A DNA stretch of 64,000 nt, taken from contig NZ_BBYR01000024.1 in the NCBI RefSeq assembly GCF_001293525.1, positions 27,839-91,838 on the forward strand, written 5' to 3'. Of this stretch, positions 1 through 9,326 are shown one piece after another. The position numbers and the translations under genes were made by a program. Under the pieces are notes generated by a model that was not told the DNA's origin, made no database searches, and worked only from the letters and a program-made list of their open reading frames with translations. Source of the DNA: Pseudideonella sakaiensis. Its GTDB lineage: Bacteria; Pseudomonadota; Gammaproteobacteria; Burkholderiales; Burkholderiaceae_C. How positions within the stretch are numbered: position 1 is the stretch's first letter; each line of letters begins with the position of its first letter.

Positions 1-1059
1 GTACGAGAACACCTGGCGGCATTGCGCCCAGGCCTCCTTCCAGGCCATGCCGTGGTCGTCGCACAGCAGGCGCATCAGCTCGGCCACGCCGATCGCCGGG
101 TGGGTGTCGTTCAGGTGGATCGCCACCTTGTCCGACAGGTTGGTCAGCGTGCCGTGCTCCTCCAGGTGGCGCCCGACGATGTCGTGGATCGACGCCGCGG
201 TGAAGAAGTACTCCTGCTTCAGCCGCAGCTCGCGTCCGGCCGGCGTGCTGTCGTTCGGGTACAGCACCCAGGAGATGTTCTCGTACTCGTTCTTCACGCC
301 GGCGGCGCGGCCGTAGTCGCCGGTGTTGAAGGCGTGCAGGTCGATGTGGGCCGGCGCCACCGCCTTCCACAGCCGCAGCGTGCTGACGCGCTGCGTGCCG
401 TGCCCGGGCACGACCATGTCGTAGGCCTTCGCGGCGACCTCGCCGGCCGGCCGCCAGACCGCCTTGGCCTGCTCGCCGTGGCCCTGGTGCTCGACCCAGC
501 CGCCGAAACGCACCGGCACGCTGATGCCGGCGCGCGGGAACTCCCAGGGCGTGCCGTCGGCCAGCCACGGATCCGGGTACTCGACCTGGCAGCCCTGGTC
601 GATGTCCTGCGCGAACATGCCGTACTCGTAGCGGATGCCATAGCCGAAGGACGGCAGGCCCAGCGTGGCCATCGAGTCCAGGAAGCAGGCGGCCAGCCGG
701 CCGAGGCCGCCGTTGCCGAGCGCGGCGTCGGGCTCGCGGTCGGCCACCGCCTCCAGCGTCTGCGCATGGGCCTGCAGGCCGGCGGCCACGCCGTCGCGCA
801 ACTCGAGCGCGGCCAGCGCGTTCGACAGCGTGCGCCCGATCAGGAACTCCATCGACAGGTAGTAGACGCGGCGCGCCTTGGCGCCGCGGTCGGCCGCCTG
901 GGTGCGCACCCAGCGCTCGGACAGGTCCTGCCGGGCGAGCTGGGAGACGGCCTGCATCAGTTCGGTCGGGCTGGCGCTGGCGGCGTCGGTGCCGACGGTC
1001 TTCAGCAACTGCTCGTCGATGCGTGCACCGATGTCGGGGCTGGCGGAATCTGGGCTCAC
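1..1059 (-). CDS. glgP: Glycogen phosphorylase, N-terminal part (cut by window edge)
   Basis: Releases glucose-1-phosphate from glycogen in the cytoplasm by phosphorolysis with a PLP cofactor. The window holds the first 353 codons of a protein that is usually about 810-830 residues; the rest, including the PLP lysine, lies left of position 1. The reading starts at GTG 1059, preceded by AAAGGA. Family features visible are the N-terminal stretch [18 protein letters not shown] near residue 60 and, at the cut end, [14 protein letters not shown], matching the glycogen phosphorylase family. It is divergent from glgC-glgA, so glycogen breakdown and synthesis share one 196-bp control region. No glgB or glgX is in view. 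Confidence 0.95.
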   Translation of the reverse strand, partial: MSPDSASPDIGARIDEQLLKTVGTDAASASPTELMQAVSQLARQDLSERWVRTQAADRGAKARRVYYLSMEFLIGRTLSNALAALELRDGVAAGLQAHAQTLEAVADREPDAALGNGGLGRLAACFLDSMATLGLPSFGYGIRYEYGMFAQDIDQGCQVEYPDPWLADGTPWEFPRAGISVPVRFGGWVEHQGHGEQAKAVWRPAGEVAAKAYDMVVPGHGTQRVSTLRLWKAVAPAHIDLHAFNTGDYGRAAGVKNEYENISWVLYPNDSTPAGRELRLKQEYFFTAASIHDIVGRHLEEHGTLTNLSDKVAIHLNDTHPAIGVAELMRLLCDDHGMAWKEAWAQCRQVFSY

Positions 1060-1136
1060 CGTGTCGTCCTTTCTCGTCGATTCTCGGGCGTCCAAAGCGT
1101 TTTGTATCACCGTCCGCGTCCCTCGCGCGCGGTGCC

Positions 1137-1152
1137 TGGCACGGACACTGCA
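1137..1152 (+). promoter_or_regulatory. Sigma-54-like promoter upstream of glgC
   Basis: The sequence TGGCACGGACACTGCA has the invariant GG and GC dinucleotides exactly 10 bases apart and differs from the sigma-54 consensus TGGCACGN4TTGCW at one position (C for the first T of TTGC). It lies about 100 bases before the chosen glgC start, in the glgP/glgC divergent gap. The match is seen in the sequence; function is inferred, and no enhancer-binding protein site was identified. Confidence 0.4.
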
Positions 1153-1255
1153 ATTCGTGTTCCCGTCGTCGCCCCGGGCGTGGCATGCTGCGGCTGCGGG
1201 CGCCGGGCTGGCTGCAGCGGGCCGGCCCCCGATGCATCACCCCTGGAGACACCCC

Positions 1256-2527
1256 GTGGACAAGCCCCTCGACCTGGCGCTCAGCCTGGACCTGCCGAAG
1301 CGTGCCGTGGCGCTCGTGCTGGCCGGTGGCCGCGGCAGCCGGCTGCGCAACCTGACGGACCGGCGCGCCAAGCCGGCCGTCTATTTCGGCGGCAAGTTCC
1401 GCATCATCGACTTCGCGCTGTCGAACTGCCTGAACTCCGGCATCCGCCGCATCGGCGTGATCACCCAGTACAAGAGTCACAGCCTGCTGCAGCACCTGCA
1501 GCGCGGCTGGGCCTTCCTGAAGACGGAGATGAACGAGTTCCTCGACCTGCTGCCGGCGCAGCAGCGCACCGACGAGGAGAGCTGGTACCGCGGCACCGCC
1601 GATGCCGTCTACCAGAACCAGGACATCATCGCCAGCTACCGGGCCGACTACATCGTGGTGCTGGCCGGCGACCACATCTACAAGATGAACTACGCGCTGA
1701 TGCTGGCCGACCACGTCGCCCACGGGCGCGACTGCACCGTCGGCTGCATCCCGGTGCCGCGCGCCGAGGCCTCGGCCTTCGGCGTGATGGCGGTCGGCGA
1801 GAAGGCCCTGATCACCGACTTCGTCGAGAAGCCGGCCGACCCGCCGCCGATGCCCGGCCGGCCCGACATGGCGCTGGCCAGCATGGGCATCTACGTCTTC
1901 AACGCGCGCTACCTGTACAAGGCCCTGGAGCGCGACATGGCCGACCCGGACTCCAGCCACGACTTCGGCAAGGACATCATCCCGAAGGCGGTGCGCCAGG
2001 GCCACGCGACCGCGCATTCCTTCGACCTGAGCGCGGTCGGCGTGCGCATGAACGAGGCACCGTACTGGCGCGACGTGGGCACGATCGACGCATACTGGGA
2101 CGCCAACATCGACCTCACCGCGACCGACCCGCTGCTCAACCTCTACGACACGCGCTGGCCGATCTGGACCCACCAGGCCCAGCTGCCGCCCGCCAAGTTC
2201 GTGCACAACGCCGACGACCGGCGCGGCCTGGCGATCGAGTCGCTGGTGTCGGGCGGCTGCATCGTGTCCGGCCAGGTCTTCCGCACGGTGCTGTTCTCCA
2301 GCGTGCGGGTGCATTCCTATGCCAATGTCCAGTGGTCGGTGGTGCTGCCCTCGGTGCAGATCGGCCGCGGCGCCCGCGTGACGCGCGCGGTGATCGACCG
2401 CGGCTGCGTGATCCCCGACGGCATGGTGATCGGCGAGGACGTCGCGGAGGACGAGCGGCGCTTCCACCGCTCGCCCAACGGCATCGTGTTGGTGACGCGC
2501 GAGATGCTGGAGCGCCTCGGTTCATGA
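1256..2527 (+). CDS. glgC: Glucose-1-phosphate adenylyltransferase (ADP-glucose pyrophosphorylase)
   Basis: Makes ADP-glucose from ATP and glucose-1-phosphate, the committed and allosterically controlled step of bacterial glycogen synthesis. The 423-residue length fits the family (E. coli 431). The nucleotide-binding loop [20 protein letters not shown] is at residues 19-38 and the core motif [11 protein letters not shown] follows; the C-terminal third is the left-handed beta-helix regulatory domain. The GTG at 1256 was chosen because GGAGAC sits 7 bases upstream; an in-frame ATG at 1232 is possible and would add MHHPWRHP. The stop overlaps the glgA start (ATGA), so the two are translationally coupled. 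Confidence 0.96.
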   Translation: MDKPLDLALSLDLPKRAVALVLAGGRGSRLRNLTDRRAKPAVYFGGKFRIIDFALSNCLNSGIRRIGVITQYKSHSLLQHLQRGWAFLKTEMNEFLDLLPAQQRTDEESWYRGTADAVYQNQDIIASYRADYIVVLAGDHIYKMNYALMLADHVAHGRDCTVGCIPVPRAEASAFGVMAVGEKALITDFVEKPADPPPMPGRPDMALASMGIYVFNARYLYKALERDMADPDSSHDFGKDIIPKAVRQGHATAHSFDLSAVGVRMNEAPYWRDVGTIDAYWDANIDLTATDPLLNLYDTRWPIWTHQAQLPPAKFVHNADDRRGLAIESLVSGGCIVSGQVFRTVLFSSVRVHSYANVQWSVVLPSVQIGRGARVTRAVIDRGCVIPDGMVIGEDVAEDERRFHRSPNGIVLVTREMLERLGS

Positions 2528-4017
2528 AGCTGCTGCAGGTGGCCGCGGAGATCTTTCCGCTGGTCAAGACGGGTGGGCTGGCGGATGTGATGGGGGCCTT
2601 GCCGCAGGCCCTGGCGGCCCAGGGCCACGAGGTGCGGCTGCTGCTGCCCGGGCTGCCGCCGATCGTCGACGCGGTGCTGCACCAGAAACGGGTGCTCTCG
2701 CTCGGGCCGCTGTTCGGCGCGGCACGCGTCGAGCTGCGGCGCGGCCAGCTGCCGGGCAGCCGGCTGCCGGCCTACGTGCTCGACGCGCCCTACCTCTACG
2801 CCCGGGCGGGCAGCCCCTACCAGGCTCCGGGCGGCGCCGACTGGCCCGACAACGTGCAGCGTTTCGCGCTGCTCGGCTGGGCCGCCGCCCACCTGGCCGC
2901 CGGCGAACTCGATCCGGCCTGGCAGCCGCAGGTGCTGCACGCCCACGACTGGCATGCCGCGATGGCCTGCGCCTACCTGGCGGCGCACGGCGCGCTGCCG
3001 GTCGCCTCGGTGTTCACCATCCACAACCTGGCCTACCAGGGGCTGTTTCCGGCCGGCGATTTCCACCTGCTCGGCCTGCCGGCGCGGATGATGAGCCCGG
3101 CCGGCCTGGAGTTCCACCACCAGCTGTCCTTCATGAAGGCCGGGCTCAAGTTCGCCGAGCGGGTGACCACTGTCAGCCCGAGCTATGCGCGCGAGATCGC
3201 CACCGCGGAGCACGGGGTCGGGCTGCACGGGGTGATCCAGGCGCGCGCGGCGACGGTGAGCGGCATCCTGAACGGCGTCGACGGCAGCGTCTGGGACCCG
3301 GCCACCGACACCGCGCTGCCGCACCGCTACAGCGCCGCCGACCTGGCCGGCAAGGTCGAGTGCAAGCGCGAGCTGCAGCACCGCATGGGGCTGGCGGCGC
3401 GTCCCGACGCGCTGCTGCTGGGCGTGGTCAGCCGGCTCAGCGCGCAGAAGGGCCTGGACCTGCTGCTCGAGGCGCTGCCGGCCTGCGTCGCGCGCGGCGT
3501 GCAGCTGGTGCTGCAGGGCAGCGGCGACCCGGCGCTCGAAGCCGCCTTCCAGGCCGCGGCGCGCGCCCACCCCGGCCAGGTCGCGGTGCGCATCGGCTAC
3601 GACGAGGCGCTGGCCCACGCGCTGATCGCCGGCGCGGACGTCGTCGTCGTGCCCTCGCGCTTCGAGCCCTGCGGGCTGACCCAGCTCTACGGCCTGCGCT
3701 ACGGCAGCCTGCCGCTGGTGCGCCGGGTCGGCGGGCTGGCCGACACCGTGGTCGATGCCGGCGCCGCGGCGCTCGCCGACGGCAGCGCGACCGGCTTCGT
3801 CTTCGACGCGGCCAGCGCCGCCGCGCTCGACGGGGCCGTGCAACGCGCCCAGCACCTGTTCGCCGACCGGGCCGCCTGGCAGCGCGTGATGCGCCAGGCG
3901 ATGGCGCAGGACGCCTCCTGGGAGCGCGCGGCCGGCCAGTACGGCCGGCTCTACGAGGGCCTGCTGGCCGAACGGTCCGCCCGTGGCCCGGCGCCCGTGC
4001 GCGCCGTCCCCGCGTGA
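2524..4017 (+). CDS. glgA: Glycogen synthase (ADP-glucose type)
   Basis: Transfers glucose from ADP-glucose to growing alpha-1,4-glucan chains; a GT5-family, GT-B-fold enzyme. Length 497 residues, typical of the family. The ADP-glucose-binding KTGGL motif is at residues 15-19 ([19 protein letters not shown]), followed by HAHDWH and TIHNLAYQG, and the C-terminal donor-site motif [18 protein letters not shown] is present. The start ATG overlaps the glgC stop by four bases. A branching enzyme is not in the window, so a working glycogen pathway needs glgB elsewhere. Confidence 0.97.
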   Translation: MKLLQVAAEIFPLVKTGGLADVMGALPQALAAQGHEVRLLLPGLPPIVDAVLHQKRVLSLGPLFGAARVELRRGQLPGSRLPAYVLDAPYLYARAGSPYQAPGGADWPDNVQRFALLGWAAAHLAAGELDPAWQPQVLHAHDWHAAMACAYLAAHGALPVASVFTIHNLAYQGLFPAGDFHLLGLPARMMSPAGLEFHHQLSFMKAGLKFAERVTTVSPSYAREIATAEHGVGLHGVIQARAATVSGILNGVDGSVWDPATDTALPHRYSAADLAGKVECKRELQHRMGLAARPDALLLGVVSRLSAQKGLDLLLEALPACVARGVQLVLQGSGDPALEAAFQAAARAHPGQVAVRIGYDEALAHALIAGADVVVVPSRFEPCGLTQLYGLRYGSLPLVRRVGGLADTVVDAGAAALADGSATGFVFDAASAAALDGAVQRAQHLFADRAAWQRVMRQAMAQDASWERAAGQYGRLYEGLLAERSARGPAPVRAVPA

Positions 4018-4088
4018 GGCGCTGCGTCGACGCGCCGTCCCGGCGGCCGGGGGGCGGTGGGAGGTCGCGCCCGCGCCGGGGCCCTCGG

Positions 4089-4094
4089 TAGAAT
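4089..4094 (+). promoter_or_regulatory. -10 box candidate for aroC
   Basis: TAGAAT in an otherwise very GC-rich 117-bp gap, 40 bases before the aroC ATG. No convincing -35 hexamer is visible at the right distance, so this is a weak call based on base composition contrast and position. Confidence 0.35.
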
Positions 4095-4134
4095 CCCCGA
4101 CTCATCCTGACCGGCCCGCTGCGGCTTCGCGTCC

Positions 4135-5244
4135 ATGTCCGGCAACACCCTCGGCCACCTGTTCCGCGTCACGAACTTCGGCGAATCCCACGGCCCGGCC
4201 GTCGGCTGCGTGATCGACGGCTGCCCGCCCGGGATGCCGCTGTCGGCCGAGGACATCCAGCCCGAGCTGGACCGGCGCCGCCCCGGCACCAGCCGCCACG
4301 TGACCCAGCGCAACGAGGCCGATGCGGTGGAGATCCTGTCCGGCGTCTACGAGGGCCGCACGACCGGCACCCCGGTGTGCCTGCTGATCCGCAACACCGA
4401 CCAGCGCAGCAAGGACTACGCGAACCTGCTGGACACCTTCCGGCCCGGCCACGCGGACTACACCTACTGGCGCAAGTACGGCCTGCGCGACCCGCGTGGC
4501 GGCGGCCGCTCGTCGGCGCGCCTGACCGCGCCGACGGTGGCGGCCGGTGCGGTGGCGCGCAAGTGGCTGCTTGGCCGGCACGGCATCCGCTTCAGCGGCC
4601 ACCTGAGCCAGCTCGGGGACCTGGCCGTACCCTTCGAGTCGCTCGCGCACGTGCCGGACAACCCCTTCTTCGCGGCGAATGCCAGCGACATCCCGCGGCT
4701 CGAGGCCTACATGGACGAGCTGCGCCGCGCCGGCGACTCCTGCGGCGCCCGCATCGAGGTGGCCGCGCACGGCGTGCCGGCCGGCTGGGGCGAGCCGCTG
4801 TTCGACAAGCTGGATGCCGACATCGCGCACGCGATGATGGGCCTGAACGCGGTCAAGGGCGTGGAGATCGGCGCGGGCTTCGCGAGCGTCGCGCAGCGCG
4901 GCAGCATGCACGGCGATGCGCTGACGCCGGCCGGCTTCGAGACCAACCACGCCGGCGGCGTGCTCGGTGGCATCTCGACCGGCCAGGACATCCGGGTCTC
5001 GCTCGCGATCAAGCCGACCAGCTCGATCCGCAGCCCGCTGCCGTCGATCGACCGCGCCGGCCAGCCGACGGTGGTCGAGACCTTCGGCCGCCACGACCCC
5101 TGCGTCGGCATCCGCGCGACGCCGATCGCCGAGGCGCTGCTGGCGCTGGTGCTGATGGACCATGCGCTGCGCCACCGCGCGCAGTGCGGCGACGTCGAGC
5201 TGCCGGTGCCGCCGATCGCGGGGCAGGCGCCGGCCGGCGCCTGA
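4135..5244 (+). CDS. aroC: Chorismate synthase
   Basis: Catalyses the last step of the shikimate pathway, trans-elimination of phosphate from EPSP to give chorismate, using reduced FMN without net redox change. Length 369 residues is standard. Family signatures visible are [20 protein letters not shown] at residues 3-22 (with the active-site His19), the [17 protein letters not shown] block, [14 protein letters not shown], and the [23 protein letters not shown]-binding region. It appears to be a single-gene unit after glgCA; the next gene converges on it. The ATG at 4135 gives the usual N terminus. Confidence 0.98.
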   Translation: MSGNTLGHLFRVTNFGESHGPAVGCVIDGCPPGMPLSAEDIQPELDRRRPGTSRHVTQRNEADAVEILSGVYEGRTTGTPVCLLIRNTDQRSKDYANLLDTFRPGHADYTYWRKYGLRDPRGGGRSSARLTAPTVAAGAVARKWLLGRHGIRFSGHLSQLGDLAVPFESLAHVPDNPFFAANASDIPRLEAYMDELRRAGDSCGARIEVAAHGVPAGWGEPLFDKLDADIAHAMMGLNAVKGVEIGAGFASVAQRGSMHGDALTPAGFETNHAGGVLGGISTGQDIRVSLAIKPTSSIRSPLPSIDRAGQPTVVETFGRHDPCVGIRATPIAEALLALVLMDHALRHRAQCGDVELPVPPIAGQAPAGA

Positions 5245-5298
5245 ACCCGGCCTGCGCCGGCGCCCGAGCCCGATGACGGCACCGGCGACGGCGACGCG

Positions 5299-6204
5299 TC
5301 AGCGTGCGTGGCGCCGGTCGAAGTCCCAGACCGCCTCGAAGCCCATCAGGCGGCTGAAGTCCATGAAGTCGTGCAGCGGCACCGGCGAGCCCAGCGAGCT
5401 GCCCGTGCGGCGCAGGTGCCCGTAGGCCTCCTGCAGCGCCTGGCCGGCGGCGAGGAAGCCGATCGCCGGGTAGATCGCGATCGAGAAGCCCATCTCCTGC
5501 AGCACCGCCGGCGGCAGCACCGGCGTGCGGCCGGACTCGACGATGTTGACCAGCAGCGGCAGGTCGAAGCTGCGGCCGATGCGGGCCAGTTCCTCTTCCG
5601 ACTCCGGCGACTCGATGAACAGCACGTCGGCGCCCGCGCGGGCATAGGCCTCGCCGCGGCGCAGCGCCTCGTCCAGGCCGTGCACGGTGCGCGCGTCGGT
5701 GCGCGCGATGACCAGGAAGTCCTCGCTGCTGCGCGCCTCCACCGCGACCCGGACCTTCTCGACCATGTCCTCCACCGGCACCACCCGGCGGCCCGGCGTG
5801 TGGCCGCACTTCTTCGGGAACTCCTGGTCCTCGAGCTGGATGGCAGCCGCGCCGGCGCGCTCGTAGCCGCGCACCGCATGGGCCACGTTGAGCAGCCCGC
5901 CGTAGCCGGTGTCGCCATCGCAGATGACCGGCGTGGTGGCCATGCCGCAGAAGGCCTGCACCCGGTTCAGCATGTCGGCGTAGCTGGCCAGGCCGGCATC
6001 GGGCAGGCCGAGGTGGGAGGCCACCGTGCCGTAGCCCGTCATGTACAGGCTCTCGAAGCCCATGCGGTCGGCGATGCGCAGCGACACGAGGTCGTAGATG
6101 CCGGGCGCAGCGATCAGGTGGCCCTTGCGCAGGCGTCCGCGCAGGCTGCGGGACGCGGGGGTCGGGGCGGGCGTGGCGCCATCGGCGCCAGGGGTCGGGT
6201 TCAT
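5299..6204 (-). CDS. Isocitrate lyase / PEP mutase family protein
   Basis: A 301-residue TIM-barrel enzyme of the isocitrate lyase/PEP phosphonomutase superfamily. Members cleave or form C-C or C-P bonds next to carboxylates (methylisocitrate lyase, dimethylmalate lyase, oxaloacetate decarboxylase). Seen in the sequence: the Mg-binding stretch VICDGDTGYGG at 93-103, ED at 125-126, and the lyase signature KKCGH at 131-135 that carries the catalytic cysteine, which argues for a lyase rather than a phosphonomutase or decarboxylase. Its ATG overlaps the upstream dioxygenase stop (ATGA), and it is the last gene of the GntR-controlled operon. The true substrate cannot be read from the sequence; a substituted malate or (methyl)isocitrate is most plausible. 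Confidence 0.85.
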   Translation of the reverse strand: MNPTPGADGATPAPTPASRSLRGRLRKGHLIAAPGIYDLVSLRIADRMGFESLYMTGYGTVASHLGLPDAGLASYADMLNRVQAFCGMATTPVICDGDTGYGGLLNVAHAVRGYERAGAAAIQLEDQEFPKKCGHTPGRRVVPVEDMVEKVRVAVEARSSEDFLVIARTDARTVHGLDEALRRGEAYARAGADVLFIESPESEEELARIGRSFDLPLLVNIVESGRTPVLPPAVLQEMGFSIAIYPAIGFLAAGQALQEAYGHLRRTGSSLGSPVPLHDFMDFSRLMGFEAVWDFDRRHAR

Positions 6205-7313
6205 GCGGGGGCGTCCTCTCGGTCGGCGTAGATGCGCATCGCCAGGCCGTGCTCGGCGGCCAGGCGGTGTTCGAAGGCCTCGATCTCGGGCGTGATCTGC
6301 TGGCCGCGGAAGCCGCCGCGGACCGCGCGCGCGGCGGTGTCCTTGTAGGCCTGCGCCCAGGCATCCGGCAGCGCCGGGGCCTCGGCCAGCGAGAGCCACA
6401 GGCGCAGCAGGTGGCGCTTGCGCTGCGGCTCGTCGAAGTCCTCGTAGTCGGTGCGCGAGTGCAGCACGGTGTGGTTGTTGACGAGCTGCACGTCGCCACG
6501 CGCCAGGTGCATCCGGAAGCAGTGGCTGGGCCGCGCGAGGATGGCGTCGAGCAGGTCCAGCGCCTCGCGCTGCGCGCTGCTCAGGCGCGGCACCTCGGGG
6601 AAGCTGGTCTGCGCCGACTGCACGTGGTTGCGGATGTGCCGGCAGGCGAAGACGCCGTCCTTGCGGCCGAACACCGACGCGGTGTAATAGGGCGGCTCCT
6701 CGGCGGCCTGCTCGCCCTGGCGGCTGAAGGTGAAGAGGCCGTAGAGCTCGCGCACCAGGTCGGGCCGCTCGGCCAGCATCGTGTTGTGCGCGGCGACCGA
6801 GCTGGCGATCAGGCTCTCGCCGCCGGCGCGCGCCGTCTGCAGGCACATCAGCCCGACCAGGTCGCTGCCGTCGGCATGGAAATCGAGCGCCGAGCGCGTG
6901 TTGTAGCCGCGACCGGCGGTGCTGCGGTAGACGCCGCCGGCGTCGCGCACGTCCGACATGAACTGGCTGGCGCGGCCCTGCGGCCGCGGCACGCCGAGGT
7001 GCAGCCCGAGGCCCCAGAACAGCAGCCGGGACGCCTCGACCCCCCAGCGCTCGACCGGGAAGCCGCGCAGCAGCACGAAGCCGCGGCCGGACTGGGTGGC
7101 CTCGACGGCATCGGCGAGCACGCGCCGGGCGGCAGGGCCGAAGGCGAAGTCGCTGCGCGACAGCGCGAAGGGCCCGCGGCCGCTGGCCTGGGCGCGCGCG
7201 AGGCCGGCCTCGAAGTCGGCCAGGGCCTCGGGCGGCACCGCGACCGCCCAGGACGGGTCGGCCTCGATGTCGGCGCGGGTCCAGCCGCGCGGCGCGTGGA
7301 CGGGGTCGATCAT
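6201..7313 (-). CDS. TauD/TfdA-like Fe(II)/2-oxoglutarate dioxygenase
   Basis: A 370-residue non-haem iron dioxygenase. The metal facial triad is visible as HAD (His146, Asp148) and the distal His in NNHTVLHSR (His285); Arg304 in LLRLWL fits the residue that binds 2-oxoglutarate. Such enzymes hydroxylate small acids while converting 2-oxoglutarate to succinate and CO2. It lies between the TctC receptor (17-bp gap, GAAGGAGA ribosome site) and the lyase-family gene (4-bp overlap), so a likely role is to hydroxylate an imported carboxylate that the lyase then cleaves. That route is inference; the substrate is unknown. Confidence 0.85.
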   Translation of the reverse strand: MIDPVHAPRGWTRADIEADPSWAVAVPPEALADFEAGLARAQASGRGPFALSRSDFAFGPAARRVLADAVEATQSGRGFVLLRGFPVERWGVEASRLLFWGLGLHLGVPRPQGRASQFMSDVRDAGGVYRSTAGRGYNTRSALDFHADGSDLVGLMCLQTARAGGESLIASSVAAHNTMLAERPDLVRELYGLFTFSRQGEQAAEEPPYYTASVFGRKDGVFACRHIRNHVQSAQTSFPEVPRLSSAQREALDLLDAILARPSHCFRMHLARGDVQLVNNHTVLHSRTDYEDFDEPQRKRHLLRLWLSLAEAPALPDAWAQAYKDTAARAVRGGFRGQQITPEIEAFEHRLAAEHGLAMRIYADREDAPA

Positions 7314-7330
7314 GGGGTGGTCTCCTTCGC

Positions 7331-8335
7331 TCATTCGGGGCGCAGGTTGATGGACTTCGCGAGCCCGGCCCAGAACTGCGACTCGCGCTTGACCTGTTCC
7401 TGGAAGTCGGCCACGGTGTTGCCGACCGGCGAGGCCGCCTGGGCCGCGAGGATCTCGACCATCTCGGGCGTGTGGATCACGGCCGCCACCTCCTTCTGCA
7501 TGCGCTCCAGCGTCTCGCGCGGCGTGGCCGCCGGCGCGAACAGGCTGTAGGTGGTGCGCACCTCGGCGAACTGCGGGTAGCCCAGCTCGACCATGGTCGG
7601 CACCTCGGGCAGCACCGTCGAGCGCTTCGCGCCGGTGATGCCCAGCGCCTTCAGCTTGCCGGCGGTCATCAGCTGCTTGGCGCTGAGCACGCTGGTGACG
7701 CCCAGCGTGGTGACGCCGCCGGCCACGTCGGTCATCAGCGGGCCGCCGCCCTTGTAGGGCACGTGCACCGCATCCAGCTTCTGGCCCTGCACGAACATCG
7801 CGCCGACCAGCCGCGTCATGTTCTCCGAGCTGCCGTAGGAGTATTTGCCTGGGGTGCGGCGGATCAGCTCGGCCAGTTCCTTGGCGTTGCGTGCCGGCAC
7901 GTCGACGTGGGTCACGAACACCAGTGGCGACTCCGCCACCATGGTCACGCCGACCATGTCGCGGTGGGTGTCGTAGGGCATCTTCGCGATCACCAGCGGG
8001 TTGATCAGGTGCGAGGCCACGACGAGCACGAAAGCGCTGCCGTCCGGCGGGGCCTTGGCGACGACGTCGGTGCCGATCACGCCGTCCGCGCCCGGGCGGT
8101 TTTCGACCAGCACCGTCTGGCCCAGCCGCGGCTGCAGGCGCTGCGCGACGTGCCGCGCGATGATGTCGGTGCCGCCGCCGGCGGAGTAGGGCACGACGAT
8201 GCGCACCGGCTTGTCCGGAAAGGCGGCCCATGCCGGCAGCACCGCCGTCGCGCCGCTGGCGGCAGCCCGCTGCAGCAGGCGGCGGCGCGCGGGGTCGGGC
8301 CGGCGCAGGGTCAGGGGGTCGGTGCGGGTCCTCAT
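7331..8335 (-). CDS. Bug-family (TctC-type) periplasmic tricarboxylate-binding receptor
   Basis: A 334-residue extracytoplasmic solute-binding protein of the tripartite tricarboxylate receptor family, greatly expanded in Burkholderiales. Residues 1-42 form an export signal with an arginine run (RRRLLQRAAASG) before a hydrophobic stretch and an AWA-like cleavage site; the arginines hint at Tat export but a classical SRRxFLK is not present. The mature start FPDKPVRIVVPYSAGGGTD and the VPYKGGGP motif are characteristic of the family. No TctA/TctB membrane subunits are adjacent, which is usual for these orphan receptors. Its start overlaps the gntR stop, so the receptor is controlled with the catabolic genes and probably binds their substrate. 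Confidence 0.9.
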   Translation of the reverse strand: MRTRTDPLTLRRPDPARRRLLQRAAASGATAVLPAWAAFPDKPVRIVVPYSAGGGTDIIARHVAQRLQPRLGQTVLVENRPGADGVIGTDVVAKAPPDGSAFVLVVASHLINPLVIAKMPYDTHRDMVGVTMVAESPLVFVTHVDVPARNAKELAELIRRTPGKYSYGSSENMTRLVGAMFVQGQKLDAVHVPYKGGGPLMTDVAGGVTTLGVTSVLSAKQLMTAGKLKALGITGAKRSTVLPEVPTMVELGYPQFAEVRTTYSLFAPAATPRETLERMQKEVAAVIHTPEMVEILAAQAASPVGNTVADFQEQVKRESQFWAGLAKSINLRPE

Positions 8336-9129
8336 GCAGTCTCCTCGGGGCCAGGGGGGATCGGGTGGTTCGGGTGCGGCGGCGTGCCGGCACCGGCCAG
8401 CCGCAGCTTCATCGTGTAGGTGAAGTCGCGCGCGCGGTGCAGCGTGCGGGTGACTTCGAGCACGCGGGCATCGCGGCCGAGGTAGCGGCGCACGATCGCC
8501 AGCACCGGCTCGCCGGGGCCGAGGGCCAGCGCGGCAGCCTCGGCTGGCGTCGGCAGCACCGCCGTGATCTCCTGGCGGATCTCGGCGATGACCTCGCCGA
8601 GCTCCTCCTCGATGGCGCGGAAGATCGGCCGCTGGTCGCTGGGCGCATCGGCCAGCAGCGTGCCGTAGGCCGAGGGCAGGTAGACATCGGCCAGCGTGCT
8701 CGGCTCGTCGCTGTCGAGCGGACAGCGCAGCACGCCCAGCCGCCACCAGTGCTCGCCGGGCCGACAGCCGAGCCAGGCGGCGAGGGCCGCGTCGACCACC
8801 AGGGCCTGGCGCTCGGTCTGCACCGCGCGCGTGCTCGCCACGTACTGCAGCAGGTCCTCGGCCGACGCGAAGCCCTGGGTGTAGCGGCGCTCGGCGGTGG
8901 TGGCCCGGACCACGCTGCCGCGGCCCTGGTGCGGCTGTACCAGGCCGCGGTCCTGCAGCGTTCGCAGCGCGGCGCGCACCGTGTGGCGACTGACGCCGAA
9001 CTGGTGCATCAGCTCGGGCTCGGAGGGCAGGGTGCTGCCCAGCGGGTGGCGGCCGGCGCGGATCTCGGCCTCCAGTGCGCGCGTGATCAGCGCGTGTTTC
9101 GGCAGGCCGCCGGGCGTGGCGTGGCTCAC
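8332..9129 (-). CDS. GntR-family regulator, HutC subfamily (UTRA domain)
   Basis: A 265-residue transcription regulator. Residues about 10-75 form the GntR winged helix (TLPSEPELMHQFGVSRHTVR, then ALRTLQDRGLVQPHQGRGS), and the C-terminal 170 residues look like the UTRA ligand-binding domain of HutC-type members. Start GTG at 9129 is preceded by GGAGA. It is the first gene of a leftward operon with tctC, the dioxygenase and the lyase; the palindrome CTTGTCCGGACAAG about 110 bases upstream is a good autoregulatory operator. By family precedent it would repress the operon until the substrate or a metabolite binds the UTRA domain. Confidence 0.9.
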   Translation of the reverse strand: MSHATPGGLPKHALITRALEAEIRAGRHPLGSTLPSEPELMHQFGVSRHTVRAALRTLQDRGLVQPHQGRGSVVRATTAERRYTQGFASAEDLLQYVASTRAVQTERQALVVDAALAAWLGCRPGEHWWRLGVLRCPLDSDEPSTLADVYLPSAYGTLLADAPSDQRPIFRAIEEELGEVIAEIRQEITAVLPTPAEAAALALGPGEPVLAIVRRYLGRDARVLEVTRTLHRARDFTYTMKLRLAGAGTPPHPNHPIPPGPEETA

Positions 9130-9239
9130 GGGCAGGTCTCCACGCTGCGATGGCCGGGGCTCGTCCGTGGGACGGCCCGGGGCGCTCGCCGGGCGGCGCT
9201 GGCCGTGGCGGGAGGGCAAGGGGGTGATGAACTCATGTG

Positions 9240-9267
9240 CTTGTCCGGACAAGTTGATGCTAGTCAA
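9240..9267 (-). promoter_or_regulatory. gntR operon promoter with palindromic operator
   Basis: CTTGTCCGGACAAG at 9240-9253 is a perfect 14-bp palindrome. It resembles TTGTCnnGACAA-like sites bound by HutC-type GntR regulators. On the minus strand TTGACT (9267-9262) is a good -35 hexamer, and the palindrome falls in the spacer and -10 region that follows, where a bound repressor would block RNA polymerase. The -10 hexamer itself is poor. Confidence 0.6.
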
Positions 9268-9326
9268 GCCGTCTTGCCGCAGCCATCGGGGTTTGCGCGC
9301 AGGGCCAGGCCGCGCGGACCGCCACC

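Noticed and set aside
22..2523. In-frame extension of glgA far upstream of its start.
   Set aside because: It runs through glgP and glgC in the wrong frame; the ATG at 2524 gives the canonical [19 protein letters not shown].
2317..3855. Minus-strand open frame of 512 codons opposite glgA.
   Set aside because: The glgA reading on the plus strand has the full set of family motifs; the other frame is compositional shadow.
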